Positions 24,050 through 35,845 are shown, counted from the first letter of the stretch. The stretch: DNA of 64,000 nucleotides from Fasciola hepatica (GCA_948099385.1 CANUEZ040000193.1:7142501-7206500); one strand, 5' to 3'. Program-made: numbers and translations. The notes: generated from the sequence alone by a model not told the origin.

Positions 24050-24448
24050 AGGTAAATAAGCTCACTCGTGGCCATCAGCTCAAAGGCTATCCATCAATGA
24101 CCAGCCGGTAGAGTGCGTTCCATCAATATCGTCTAAAGGCTCTACGTTGCCTCCGATCGATAAGCTTTGATACGTGATATATTCAAGAAGCCGCCTCGTC
24201 GTCTAGTAGGAGATAGTTGCGTGTAAGTGAAGAAAAGAAAGGAATAAGTGTATTGATGGTTTACCGTGGCGTATTGATAGAAATGAGCTTCCCTTTAATC
24301 ACCCAGTTTGAGACCATCGTTTGTCGTTTATCAATATATGCCTGGACTGGAATTTGAAACTACTCTCAAAGTACAATCATGTTATTCGCTGTCATGATTG
24401 AAAAGGATGAATGACATATATAGTTCCACAAGAAGATGCCCAAGAAAA

Positions 24449-24823
24449 CGTGTGTTCCTGCCGCCCCATAACGTCTTAAGTTCGAACTAGCCCGGGAAGG
24501 TCCGAGTGGTATTCGACTGTGCGGCTGTTCGTGAGAGCATTTCACTCAACGAAGTCCTAACACAAGTACCTGATCCAACTGTTCATTTGTTAGGAGTAGC
24601 CGTCAGGTTCCGTTGATATGTCATAGCTCTTTTAACTCGAATTGAACAGATATTCCAGCAAATTAGGTTTCCAAAGTGTTACAGGATATCTGTAGGCTTA
24701 TTTTACTGGTCAGATTACGATGTGAGAAGTAGTGCGATTGTTTACGAAAAGAAAGCTCATCCGTTTGGCACTAGTTAATCATCGTGTTGTGCCAAGCTGT
24801 CCTTAAGAAGAGCTGCCGAGTAC
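24449..24823 (+). pseudogene. BEL/Pao reverse transcriptase, block B copy
   Basis: Same frame as 4126-4503, with KVRVVFDCAA and PFGTS readable. It keeps the two stops corresponding to 4168 and 4294 of copy A, but has sense codons (CAG and TAC) where A has its other two stops. The RT was therefore already dead before the duplication and A decayed further. The YVDD box downstream near 24873 reads CLDV. Confidence 0.85.
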
Positions 24824-24984
24824 AGCAACCTTGACTTTTTTCATTAGTATTATATGTGATGACTGAAAACTTTTGTCTGGACGTTTGTTTGTTGTCACTG
24901 TAGAATGAGAATTCATTGCTATAATTCAAACAGATAGGCAACACTCAACTGAATGGGTGTCGTAAAGACGTTCACTACGAGCAG

Positions 24985-25250
24985 AATCGATGGACGGTGA
25001 AAAATCGAGTACGTACTTCAAATTTAATCAGCAGATCATCGCGGAACATAAAGTATTAGGTTTCATGTGGGATATTCAGTATGACTGTTGTCTGCTTTCA
25101 ATTAATTTATCCGAGGTTCCAAAAACGACTAGGGATTAACTATGATTTTTTGCTTCATTATTTGATCCATAACTGTTTGTAGTTCACATTTTATTGCCTC
25201 ATCAAAAGAAACTTCATTATGTTTTTCACAAAATCTAGAGTAGGTCACTG
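24985..25250 (+). pseudogene. BEL/Pao RT tail, block B copy
   Basis: A broken counterpart of 4690-4941. Fragments VLGFMWDIQYDCCLLSINLS and EVP are readable across shifts, but the ASFYDPL box is destroyed. No open frame remains. Confidence 0.6.
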
Positions 25251-25430
25251 AAAGAACAAAGACGGGCAAAATATCTGTTCTTCGAGGAGAGCAATCAGTA
25301 CAATTACAGTATGCAGCAAGGAAATCTCTGATATTTTTATCCAATTATTGGTTTTATAAGACTTAGGATTGCTCTATTTACGATGCTCTAAACAACCGCT
25401 GGCAAGCTGGGACCGTCGTCATTTTTCGAA

Positions 25431-25685
25431 GTGCTAGAAGCCGCTGGAACTGTCGTCGAGTTGACTCAGACATACAATTTCGAACAAATTAGATTGTTGG
25501 AAATAAATCCCAATAGATGCGCTAAAACTCTCAACATGATTATGTTAGAACCAAGGCTGCTCGACAGTAAACGATATCGTTGTGCTAGTAGGTTGATGGT
25601 TCTACCATCTCGTCCAAAATTCACTGAACCTTTGAAGCAACACCACCACCAGATTCCAGGATATACAGGCGCGGGTCATGTTTGA
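25431..25685 (+). other. 84-aa ORF inside block B
   Basis: Open for 84 codons and located between BEL/Pao RT tail and integrase core, so RNase H or the integrase zinc-binding region would be expected. It contains AAGTVVELTQTYNFEQIRLL but no RNase H catalytic pattern or HHCC zinc site that I can see. The block A counterpart (about 5130-5170) is much shorter. Confidence 0.3.
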
Positions 25686-25828
25686 ACTCGCATCAAGAAA
25701 AACTTCTGAATTTTGAAAGCCATGCCAACCGTGAGACGCGTCGTCAGTGAGTGCCTAATATGCCCAACCGATAGCTCAAGTAATAACACTTGACTGATTG
25801 CCAATGGGAAGGTGTCCATTATTTCGGA

Positions 25829-26061
25829 CCGTTTGGTATCAAGTTAGATTGAAGTGAGCACAACAGATATGGGTGTCGAGCAATACACCTGGAAATCGCA
25901 TATAATATAATTGCGAGTATATTTCTCATGGTAATGATACGGTTTATAGTCAGACGCAGTATACCTAAGGTGATGTAAAGTGATGGTGGGTCTGACGTTG
26001 AGGCCGCAGAATGTGCATCGAAAACTGCGTCGTTTGCTGTGATAATCGTGAAATTATTCAA
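25829..26061 (+). pseudogene. BEL/Pao integrase core, block B copy
   Basis: Reads PFGIKLD, a shared stop, SEHNRYGCRAIHLEIAYNII, then FIVRRSIPKVM, a B-specific stop where A has a Tyr codon, and SDGGSDVEAAE. CRAIHLE is closer to the family consensus than the A copy's CRAMHLE. The frame is lost after about 26034. Confidence 0.8.
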
Positions 26062-27004
26062 CAGGGTACGTTACGCTATGAAATTGATTGACACATTAGG
26101 CCATCAGGTGCAAGCTATGTGAATGTTAGACTGATATTGTCGGCATTCAGTTCACATCAACCTCTAAACGGCGAGTAATCATCGACATACATGTTGGAGT
26201 TTGGACGTATCATCAAACATAGATGGTAAGTCTCCGTGTGTCGAGACCCAGGGCACCCACACGCACTTTGACTAAATGATTTATAATTGCTTCCCTCAAC
26301 ACATCACTTTGTGCAGTAAAACATATGCTAGTAGAAACTTGCACCAAAATTGACGTCAAGCTGAAAATTTAGATGCGATTTTTAGGATAAGTTGGAGTCG
26401 TGAGTATCTCTCTACATAAAGGGCTGAAAGATGAATCGGACTTGTAAGGGGAGACGTGATTCCTATTACTGACGGAATTGCAGCATGCAGCATATGGCAC
26501 AAAATATTCTATATTTAAATGTTTTCGGCTAACGATGAGTATTTTCGCCAGATCTAGTGTGGGAACCGCATCATATATTGACGGTGGGGATATAGAATAA
26601 TTCTGTTTCTTGAGAAGTACATGGGAACTGGAGAAAAATATAACTAACGTGATGCAATTATTTCGTTTGCTCCCGTCCACCGCCTACCTCAAACATTTCA
26701 GTTTATATACCACACAGCGAGAGAAATCATATAATTACTCGGGTTTGATTGAAAGCCACAACAGGGAGTTCGAAAGGTGGTCCTTTCGGTTGGTGCCATA
26801 ACAAACAAACATTCGTGTCAACCATTTGTTGTGCACAAATCATTCACAAATGCATTCTGATGGACTTCGCTTCGGTCAATGCTCACAGCTCCAAATTGGG
26901 ATTGCGCAACACAATTTTAGCGGATTACGTAGAGTCAGCTTTGTGACCTGATGCAAATAAAGTTGGAACAATAAAAGAATCCGTAGATGTGACTTTTTAG
27001 TTGC

Positions 27005-27469
27005 ATGTGCTCGTTAGTCTTTTCGACCATGCACGGACCGCCTGTCCGTCACTGTGATGCCTCGCATAAAGCCGACATGACAACCAGAGTATTGTTTCCC
27101 ACGACCCATGAGATGGAGAACACGATTCATAGGGAGGAAGTGATCAGGATGTATTACCAGAGCGTGCGTGTAGCATGCACGTGCAACTCTCAAATTACTA
27201 CCGTGCTTGATAGCGAGAATTCGTATGAACAATCGAATGTTAAGCAAAGAAACGAGGCTGATCTCTGTTACAATATTTCCGCTTGCTTGCCTCGGTTTTC
27301 GATGTTGCTCGATAAACCTATCGGGATATCAATTGGCCAGCAACGTTCTTTCTATAAACTCCTATTCATTTTGCACTTAATCTTTGATGCAGATTTCCCA
27401 AGCTCCGTCGAAGGGGATTCGAACCAAACCATGATTGTAGGTCTTCGGTGCGAAACTGGAGAATTGTAG
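27005..27469 (+). other. 154-aa ORF upstream of PLE RT, block B
   Basis: One of the longest open frames in the window, immediately upstream of the PLE RT remnant. In block A the same sequence is split into 6230-6454 and 6542-6760. It contains CTCNSQITTVLDSENS and SVEGDSNQTMIVGLRC but no domain that I recognise. It may be the PLE N-terminal region. Codon use is not distinctive. Confidence 0.35.
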
Positions 27470-27579
27470 AAAGCGACCTTCCTAAAATACTTTGAAACAT
27501 ATAGTGCGTGGCAACATTTTACCGAACATATGAATATTACAACATCTAAAGTGGGTAGGCTATTGACTAGTTCTTCTTC

Positions 27580-27993
27580 GTGAGCAACAGAGGGATTAGG
27601 TAGAATAGAACAAACGGTGTCCCCCCCCAACCAGATAATGAATCAGGCCGTGTAAACATGAAGAAGATGTGCACACATAAAAAATGAAAGACATACCTCC
27701 AGAAATAAAATCTTACAAACGGGACACTACATTGGATAACAACATCCTGACAGAGAAACAAATGATATCAAGACATGGAATCTTATCCGGAAACATAATA
27801 ACCAACTCAAACCATTTGAGCAACGGGCGCCTAATTCGACAGGATCACCACAAGTTCAAAAGTCATGAGTTTCCTTGAGGCCTATATTATGCTTGCAAAA
27901 TCGGCATATCACAAAACTGGCTCGCTATCAAGCACGAATTTCAGTTGACCGTCGCACGTTTACGCTACAATCACGATCTCGCAATGCACGCTA
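27580..27993 (+). pseudogene. Penelope-like element RT, block B copy
   Basis: Counterpart of 6809-7216. PDNESGRVNM, and after frameshifts the VS.RPIL, ITKLARYQARISV and QSRSRNAR pieces, are readable. The G.PK.HK box itself is frame-broken. A run of nine C at 27622-27630 marks one shift relative to A. Confidence 0.7.
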
Positions 27994-28304
27994 ATTATTT
28001 TCTTCCCTAATAACCGTGTTCTCCATCTCATGAGTGGCGGAAAGAGATAATCGGGTTGTCGCGTCATTTTCATGCGACGCATCAAAGTGACGGACGCTAG
28101 TTCCGTGCATGGTCGAAAAGACTGATGAACACGTGCAATTAAGCAGAAAGCTTTGTAAGTTTCATCCGACGGTAGACATCAAATACAACCAACAAGAAGC
28201 AAGTTTCTATGGTTTTAGTATTCGGAGGTGACAACCTCATCATTGAAACATATGTATACATAAGGTCAACCAGATGACACTCATAGACTGTGGTGCAAAT
28301 ACTT

Positions 28305-29070
28305 CAGCAATTGCCAAATTCGTGTCCATACAGTATTGGTGTTATCAGCGTTGCGACAGATATTGTGTTCATAACTATCAGTTGTTTAGTAATAGTCATT
28401 TCGTCACATTGTTCTTGTGGGTAACCAGGATCTGAAATGTTGATTTTGAGCACATATTGTGGTGTTGTTTCGTGCGGATTGAGAGTCAATCGGCGGTGGC
28501 CGAGATCTGGCCTTTGGCATTTCTTGTTGCTCTCACTTTGACAGTTTATTTGGGAAGAGGGACTCCACTAGTATTCATTCAATTATCCGATTCACTGGAA
28601 GAGATGGTAAATGTCGTTTGTCCGCTTTTCACTAGACGTTTATTTTACAAACTTGGGTGATACGTTTGTGTGCGTTGATACGGTCTTTCTGTTGTTCGGC
28701 CTGCGTCACCTGCCCCACACTGAGAGCTGGAATGCACGGATATTCTGCCTTTTACTCGTAAAATGAGAAATAATCAAGAGATGAACAAAACTTGGATTCC
28801 AGCAACGTAATACATCTTTCAGTTTTCGGATATGTGTAACGGGCGATTGATGTCACTCGTTTACCATATCTGCTTCACTGCTACTTCTCAATTCAATTCA
28901 TGTGTAGACAGATTGCTTTTCAGCTGCTTGATGACAAGGTGTGCTATCGTCATTCTTCGTGATATTATTGACTGTATATACTAGATGAGAAATGATGTCA
29001 CCCTTGTTATTTATTCTTTATTGAACATACCTCAATTAATTTATAGGTCAGTCACTGCAATAGCTGCCTT
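28305..29070 (-). repeat. Inverted copy of 8540-9325
   Basis: Joined directly to the end of block B. Matches run in reverse complement from about 9325 down to about 8540, fading near 29070. The plus frame 28457-28660 (67 aa) is not a recognised protein. Confidence 0.75.
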
Positions 29071-29452
29071 CATGATTATGTGACCGTACTAATGAGCCAT
29101 CGGATTGATGATGTGTAACAACTAAGAAGTAAAATGAATTGCTATTTATTTATTTCATTTTGCCTACTTATTAACTCAGTATGATTTGACATGCAGTATT
29201 TGGCCAGCTGATTGGGTATCAAAGTTGTTTTACTACGCTGTCCAACAATAAATCCAAGATGACCGTCAAATTTTCATTTTACAACAGTTTCGCTTGATAT
29301 GGTGCCAATTCGTCACTAGCTTCACATGTGTGTTGCTGATGCACATAATGGTCCAATAACGTGCAATATTGCTAATCGCTATATGTAAGCATTGGCGGAT
29401 CGAATACCAAAACGTGTGGGAATGATCATTGGAAAACGGTGGAAACGTGAAC
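29071..29452. other. Unassigned region
   Basis: AT-rich; no frame, motif or second copy seen. Confidence 0.5.
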
Positions 29453-30126
29453 CGCAGTTTTATGATGCACTTATTTAGTTAATGCACTTTTACGTCTTCA
29501 TCAAAACTAGTCTGTTACTGTTGATTGGACAATCATTTCAAATAGCATTGTGTTTTCCATCATTCACCAATCTCATTTTACGTGTGGCGTCGTTCAAGGT
29601 GTCTTTTTAATTGATATATGACCTCACAACCCAAGGTTGGAATCATGCCATCTTCGGAAACAATGACCTCCTCGGTAGCTCACTATTGATCTTGTGTCAT
29701 TTTGGGAATCAGTTGTTGTACTATTGTTGTATGAAAAGACAAAATGTACAATGCGCATGACGGATAAGCGATGCTTGGGGTGATAGTTTGGCAAGGAAAG
29801 GATTTTGCATGTAAAACGTGCCTGCTCGAGTTCAGTATTGTTCCTGCCACATGTTTACTCTTCTGATCGAGGCTGACAGCTTGTTGCATGTCTGCTTCAT
29901 TTCTCACTGGGACTGGTGTGTGATGAATTTCCACCACAGCACACGTGACTGTTGGACTTAATCGATCCACAACATTCTCATTTCATATTTCCACAAAACT
30001 CATCTGGCAGAAAAACCAAATTAGGATTTCCCTTAAATATTACAATAATTTCCACATCGTAGAGATTCGTTTCTCGATAAAACAACCTCATATGCGAATA
30101 ATATGTAAACAAAGCAAACAAGATCA
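29453..30126 (+). repeat. ~670-bp direct repeat, left unit
   Basis: Near identical to 32157-32818: starts cgcagttttatg, ends near aacaagcaagatcaa/aacaagatcaa. The minus frame 29970-29683 (95 aa) is open in both. The two units bracket the third BEL/Pao remnant, as LTRs would, but they lack clear TG...CA ends and the internal content is itself a duplicated patchwork. Confidence 0.75.
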
Positions 30127-31020
30127 ATGGTTCGAAAATTCTGAACACTTGTGTCCCTGAAGCAGGAGAAGAATAAGTTTGCAGTTTAGCTCTTCTTTAC
30201 TTATCGTGCAGAGTGGTACTAACTGCCTTATTTCAGGTTCAGGCCATGTGGTCGATAACTCAAGTCAATGATCGCCCTAATACACCCGATTTACGGTGAA
30301 GTTTCAATACATGCGCGACTTACAGAAAGGAATTGCTTGAGTTTTCCAATTCGAAAGAAAAGGCCACGCTCGGATTAGTATGACATTGTATCTGGATAAT
30401 AGTACGAAACTGACTCGAAACACCATTAGGATGAGACTATAACTGTGAAGCAAAGCAACTCGTGCACACAAATGACGTAAGAATATCGTTGAAGGTCGGT
30501 GTCTGAATTTCCCCGATGCATTTGGGAGATTCAAATCTGGGTACTTCAGTGGTACGTGGAGTTGATAGATCATTAGGAAAATCGGAGCTGGATTGCGACT
30601 GATTGCACGCAGCCCAACATGAAACGGTCAACTGGATATCGGAATGGGCAACAAGCCGTGGTCTCCAGGATCTGCGAATCTAGCTCAAATGGAATATTTC
30701 CTGGGTGGTTATGTTGAAAGATAAGTTGGGGACCACAAGGCCGAGAACCCGGATGATTTGGAACATCGGATCCAATCTCTATTCTGTACGATTCCAAGAT
30801 CAATGCAGGATGCAGTTTCACATAATATGATTCGACGACTGACGATTTGCCTGGCTCAAGTTGGGGAAGTTCTTTGACACTGTATGTGGTGATTGCCCGG
30901 CCAACAAACACAAACGGTTTAAACAACTTCCCAAAAGATACTTTGACGTTAATTGCGACTAACCAAGAAAGCTGTTTCTAGTCAAATGCAGAGTTCACAT
31001 AATATCAAGAAAAATGCGTA
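30127..31020 (-). repeat. Third copy of the post-BEL module
   Basis: Reverse-complement match to 17732-18790, entering at tgaacacttgtgtccctgaa and including the gtggtcgataactcaagtca box. The minus frame 30926-30573 (117 aa) corresponds to 17847-18170 and remains open, but near 30660 about 100 bp present in the other copies is missing, so its C-terminal end differs. Confidence 0.75.
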
Positions 31021-31039
31021 TTTCACTCTATCCGTTTAA

Positions 31040-31340
31040 TTCGACTACTTCCCGTATGCTAACGGATCGAACATCTCGACAGCAATTTTCATCACTGGTA
31101 CGGACCGCCACTTGACGAACGTGTTCATGGGCACCACGAATTAGTTCGTCGATAACTCCTTTTGGCTGGATCCCCTAGGACTGTTTCCACCCACAAGCAA
31201 AATGTATTCATCGATGCGCAAATCCCGTTTAAGCGATAACCATTTGTGGCACAATTGCAACGTTCGTGAGTACCCTTGTCCTCATTCTTACCAGCTGGCA
31301 CAGAACAACCACTGCACCTAAAATCGTCACTTCGTATTCC
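31040..31340 (-). pseudogene. BEL/Pao integrase tail, third copy, distal part
   Basis: Minus-strand sequence matching 17430-17731 (NEDKGTH.RCNCATNGYRL in one frame; ..LRIDEY.LL in the other). It is separated from its upstream half at 31953-32151 by the insertion at 31341-31952. Confidence 0.7.
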
Positions 31341-31952
31341 GTGTGCCACTCATATCGGTACTGTTTCAGTTCCACGCTGAATACAATAAATTGTCACATC
31401 ATTCCTCTGGAATGCATCTTCTCTATTCGTTCAACAGAGAGGATTACGTTGGAATTTCGATGTGAGACCGGAATAAAATCACGTTCATAAGCCTCGCTCA
31501 ATCGTCTCCCGAAAGATGATGTTTAGCTTTTCAAGTCATTTAGTGGTGTAATACGCGGCGTAGTCCGTGATTATGCTCCCATATTGCATCTGCCGCTCAA
31601 TCTGCTATACTTATACGACAACGAAACTATAAGTTGAAAGTTATAATCGACAAACGGAAAATGAACGCAACCAGTGGTACTAGGTTTGTGGCTGGTGAAC
31701 GAGATGAACATCCAAGTGATCGATCACGATCTGCATTGCGCAGGCACAGAAATGTGCTGTTCATTTCAATGCAAACCATAGGAGAAGCGGGTACCATTTC
31801 GTGGTTATTTCACACGAGAAATAGTCAGATAAATTCCTACGGAATTCGTGCATAGAAAATGAAGTGAGTAGATTGCATTGAAGTATTGATACGCCAGTAT
31901 ATATTTGGTCGAGAGCAACCAGGCGATGTGAATTTACATTTGTCTTGATGGA
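31341..31952 (-). mobile_element. 612-bp family R insertion with 17-bp TSD
   Basis: Flanked by tcgtcacttcgtattcc (31324-31340) and tcgacacttcgtatacc (31953-31969), a 17-bp direct repeat with two mismatches. Both paralogous BEL/Pao tails have a single uninterrupted site (17422-17438 on plus; 50969-50985), so this is a filled site against two empty sites. The inserted DNA is the reverse complement of family R (12362-12945). A TSD of this length fits target-primed reverse transcription. No tail repeat or coding motif is seen. Confidence 0.75.
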
Positions 31953-32151
31953 TCGACACTTCGTATACCTTTTATTAAAAGTGGTTTCCCCATGGATGTC
32001 TTTTGGATTGGAATATCACAGTAGTAAATCACTACATCTCAGAGCACTTGGTGATGGGAGTTCATCATACAACAGAATGATTGGCTTGACATTGATGATC
32101 CGTCCAGTCTCAGCGATACAGGTCAGCAGTGATTCATCTGTGAGAAACTGA
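31953..32151 (-). pseudogene. BEL/Pao integrase tail, third copy, proximal part
   Basis: On minus this reads FLTDESLLT.., then PI..LYDEL.SPRAL..SDLLL, matching the BEL/Pao box where LTDE..L....E...NSRP(I/L)T....D......LTP..LL is usual. Near identical to 50985-51170. The remnant stops at the left edge of the direct repeat at 32157. Confidence 0.75.
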
Positions 32152-32156
32152 CCACC

Positions 32157-32818
32157 GCAGTTTTATGTTGCACTTATTTAGTTAATGCACTTTTACAGCT
32201 TCATCCAAACTAATCTGTTACTGTTGATTGGACAATCATTTCAAATAGCATTGTGTTTTCTATCAATCATCAGTCTCATTGTAGATGTGGCGTTGTTCAA
32301 AGTGTCTTCTTAGTTGATATATGACCTAACTACTCAAGGTTGGAATCATGCCATCTCCGGAAACAATGACCACCTCGGTAGCTCACTATTGATCTTGTGT
32401 CATTTTGGGAATCAATTGTTGTACTATTGTTGTATGAAAAGACAAAATGTAAAAAGCGCATAACGGGTAAGCGGTGCTAAAGGTGATTGTTTGGTAGGGA
32501 AAGGAGTTTGCATGTAAAACGTGCCTGCTCGAGTTCAGTATTGTTCCTGCCACATGTTTACTCTTCTGATCGAGGCTGACAGCTTGTTGCATGTCTGCTT
32601 CATTTCTCACTGGGACTGGTGTGTGACGAATTTCCACCACAGCACACGTGACTGTTGGACTTAATCGATCCACAACATTCTACTTTCATATTTCTACAAT
32701 ACTCACCGAAATTAGGATTTCCCTAAAATACTACAATCATTCCAATTTCTTAGAGATTCTTTTCTCGATAAAACATCATCATATACGAGCAACATGTGAA
32801 GAAAACAAGCAAGATCAA
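32157..32818 (+). repeat. ~670-bp direct repeat, right unit
   Basis: See 29453-30126. The minus frame 32673-32386 differs from its partner at roughly eight of 95 residues, and no indel breaks it. It sits directly against the BEL/Pao fragment with about five bases between. Confidence 0.75.
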
Positions 32819-35350
32819 ACCCAACGATTCATTTTTCTTCCGCTAGACGACCAATGTAGTTCGTCTTCATTTTATAAGCAGTAAACATTTTTCACGAATC
32901 TGTTTATCGATTGTTCTGATAATTAAACACGTATTTTTCGCATTATATGCTCAGCGATTCCTACAAAACTACAAATGTACAATGAATTTCTGTGCCATAT
33001 ATCAGTTCGTGTAATCAACTGTATATTATGTATATTACTCGGTATCGAAGAGATGATTTATATATGCTGAGAGCATTATGTGAGCTCACATATTTTCATA
33101 TTATATGCATGACCAATTCGGCGGTGGGACACCCACAGCAGTATCAAGTATAATCGACAATGTGACACTGAAACTTGTAGTGGAGAGTTACACGTGGTCC
33201 CAGTAGGTCCAATGTGTAACGAGCCGGAAGACATTGCATTGCTGACTACTACAGAAACAACCGGCAGTTCGAAAATTCAAAGGACTGGTCTCCAATATGG
33301 TAATCAAATGTTGTAAACTACTCAACCATCACCAGCCATTCAGAAAACGCAATATTGTAAGAGCATTCTGGAACATAACGGTCCTTAAAACATTACAGTA
33401 TGTGATAGTGTGTATGAAGTTTGGTAAAAAGCAGCGGGAAAGACTGAGATGCAAAACGACCGGAACAGGAAGAGTACTGCGTTGAAACTACGCATTGATT
33501 ACTCCTCATGACAATACAATAATAAAAGCTGAATGAATTTTTACTATTTTCACAGTTTTCGTCTCAATGTTGCAGTTGTTATGGTTTCACTTGCAAACAT
33601 CAATCACTTGAGAGTCATCAGGATTGGTTTGAAAGCTGTCATCGACCTGATCTTGTGTCCAATATAAGCCAAGTGTTGTATTGTTGCGCTGCTGTTACTG
33701 TCAATATAAGTATCTTCCAGATGAATGCTCAAATTCATTTCGCGGTATTTAGATATAAAACCTGAAGTACTCACTCACGATTCTTCTGTCCCTCAGATGG
33801 CCAATATATGCAACCACTTTCTATCTCATATGTGACTAGCAGGGTGAAACCTCCACAACCCCATTAGAGTAAAAGTGATCATCGTAATTCCATTGTATGA
33901 TGACCCATTCAGATCAAACCTTACTGACCCGCCGTAATGATTTTCAGTAATCTGTTACTGAAGACTATGTGCCGTCATGTTTATTGTTGGCACCAACTTG
34001 GTCAGAACTAGACACTGTGTGAGCAACTTTTATTAGCAAAGTTTCACACACAAATAACTCAACGTCTCAACTCACCAATACTGAAGCAAAACAAATTGTA
34101 CTGATGTAACCTCGTCACACATAGATAATTAGGCACAACCTTTGAGGGACAGGCAACACTGAGATGCAAAAAAACTGATACCACGAACGACAACGACACT
34201 CTTTATCACTACGGGATTCTCGAACCGTCATCGCGAAACAAAACGGAGAAATTGAGCATTTTTAGCGACGACCAGCACAAGCTCAATGAGGTCACCACTA
34301 TTACCGTTTATATCCTATGTTTGGAAGATCTTACGGAAAACGTCAAAAGACCAGTCGGAAAGGCAAGAACACGATGGAAACTATTATCACGGAGTAAATC
34401 GAAAAATCCAGTTACTGGGCTACTAAACTGTGTTTCAGAAAAAATAGTCTTGTGTATGGAAATGGCGTGGTTCAAATGCAGAAGAAAGGTGACTTTTTAT
34501 AAACATGACTATATTTGATGGAAAACGAATTCAATCCCAGCGTCTGATCAGGCAAGGAGACGCTAGTTTAGGTTTTTTTCATTCCGGTTCTACCAAAGAC
34601 ACATTTATTTGAAAATAATAAACGCGCTGCTATCATAAAATTTTGTGAGTAACTGAATCACAAAGAGGTACAAAAATATATTTTATCGAAAATGTCAGCC
34701 TTGGAGTCATGTACAGGCAAAGTTAGCAAGATCTCGATGCAGTGATTTAGCGGCTCGCATGAATACATGTAAGTGAAGGCAGATAAGACAAACTGAAAGT
34801 ATAATAACTAATGCATTCAGGATCGGCATCACAAAACAGCGTCAATCAGAAAACAAACGTATTACTCACAGGAAGTTCAATGCTGATTTTTTGTCTCTCG
34901 TTGATTATTCTCAGCAGTTCCCTTATTAAACTTCGGAAGTCGGGAATTAGAAAACAAATAAACAAAAATTCTCAATTTCGACTTCTCAAACTGTTTTTTC
35001 CCTAAACCGCAATCACCTTATGGTAATAGTTACATATATACAGTAATGTTCACCAATTGAATTTGCACTGTTTACCTCTGCGAAAATAATTACGAGAACT
35101 TTATTCTATCAAAGCACTGCACGTTGGAAAATTCTGTAACATTTTGAATCCCCGATTTGTTATTTTGTGTAAGCCAGAATTCAGCGTTAGGAAGAGGATT
35201 ATGTTTTATAACGTAACCCAATCTAGGTGTTCCGCTCCAGCCAAGTCGGATTTTTATTCAAGAACTTATCGACACCAGAGTTCTTCAGATTTAATATTTT
35301 GAGCTCGGTTTTTCTGCGCAACTGCTATTCACCTAAATCCAACTTCACCA
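32819..35350. other. Unassigned region
   Basis: Frames 33297-33485, 34252-34518 and 34811-35005 are short. The last contains a hydrophobic stretch (SSMLIFCLSLIILSSSLI) that could be a membrane segment but has no other support. No repeat partner was found in the window. Confidence 0.5.
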
Positions 35351-35845
35351 GTGTTTGGAACCAGAGTTCAACTTCTGGATCAAGTATTGAATTTAAACGG
35401 ATTTAAGTGGCTGCAACATATGTTACACATGCCCACCGACAGAATTTTCGGCGTATGCTGTTCACAGAAATTATTATTCGCACGAAGAAACCGAATCCTA
35501 TATAACAGAATAATCGAATTGCCTTTTGACACCGAAAAGGCCAACGCTGCGAGCAGAAGTCGAACAGGCAAGATTCCCGCACGGATGATTACCCTTTTCA
35601 ACAGTTACAGCTCAAATGTGACGAAATCATCCACTAATCACCAAGTGCCTGAAATCTGCCATCGAACACATAAGCGACGCAGTCAATATGGTCAGCATAT
35701 TTACAACCAGGCAGATGCCAACACCGTCAGTGAAATAGATGCTCTCTCCCCGTACCCAATCCAAATTTATCTATTGAATCGCATGGACATGTTCACCAGT
35801 CTGCATAGACAGAAATGGGAGACAAATATGTCACCAAATAAATGA
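35351..35845 (+). other. 164-aa ORF, possible RTE LINE C-terminal box
   Basis: The longest open frame in the window. Residues about 10-35 (LLDQVLNLNGFKWLQHMLHM then PTDRI) resemble the RTE-type C-terminal box ..V..LHRLRWLGHVLRMP.DR.P. The rest, rich in Asn, Ser and Gln, resembles nothing I know. It may be a LINE tail fused to unrelated sequence or a chance match. No start context or splice evidence. Confidence 0.3.

Larger units (their letters stand above)
21062..28304 (+). repeat. Block B: second copy of block A
   Basis: Direct copy of 1643-7530. It is about 1.4 kb longer because of several insertions, including about 150 bp near 21490-21640, about 717 bp at 21739-22455 and several hundred bases around 25290-26200. 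It keeps the same order: unassigned upstream module, BEL/Pao RT, RT tail, integrase core, PLE RT. It ends where the gtgcaaatacttcag match stops and inverted 9325-8540 homology begins. Confidence 0.85.

Noticed and set aside
31341..31952. Insertion being a DNA transposon with terminal inverted repeats
   Set aside because: The ends (gtgtgccac and cttgatgga) are not inverted repeats, and a 17-bp target duplication is too long for common DNA transposons.
34811..35005. Small membrane protein with one hydrophobic segment
   Set aside because: Single hydrophobic run in a 64-aa frame with no conservation, splice or promoter evidence.
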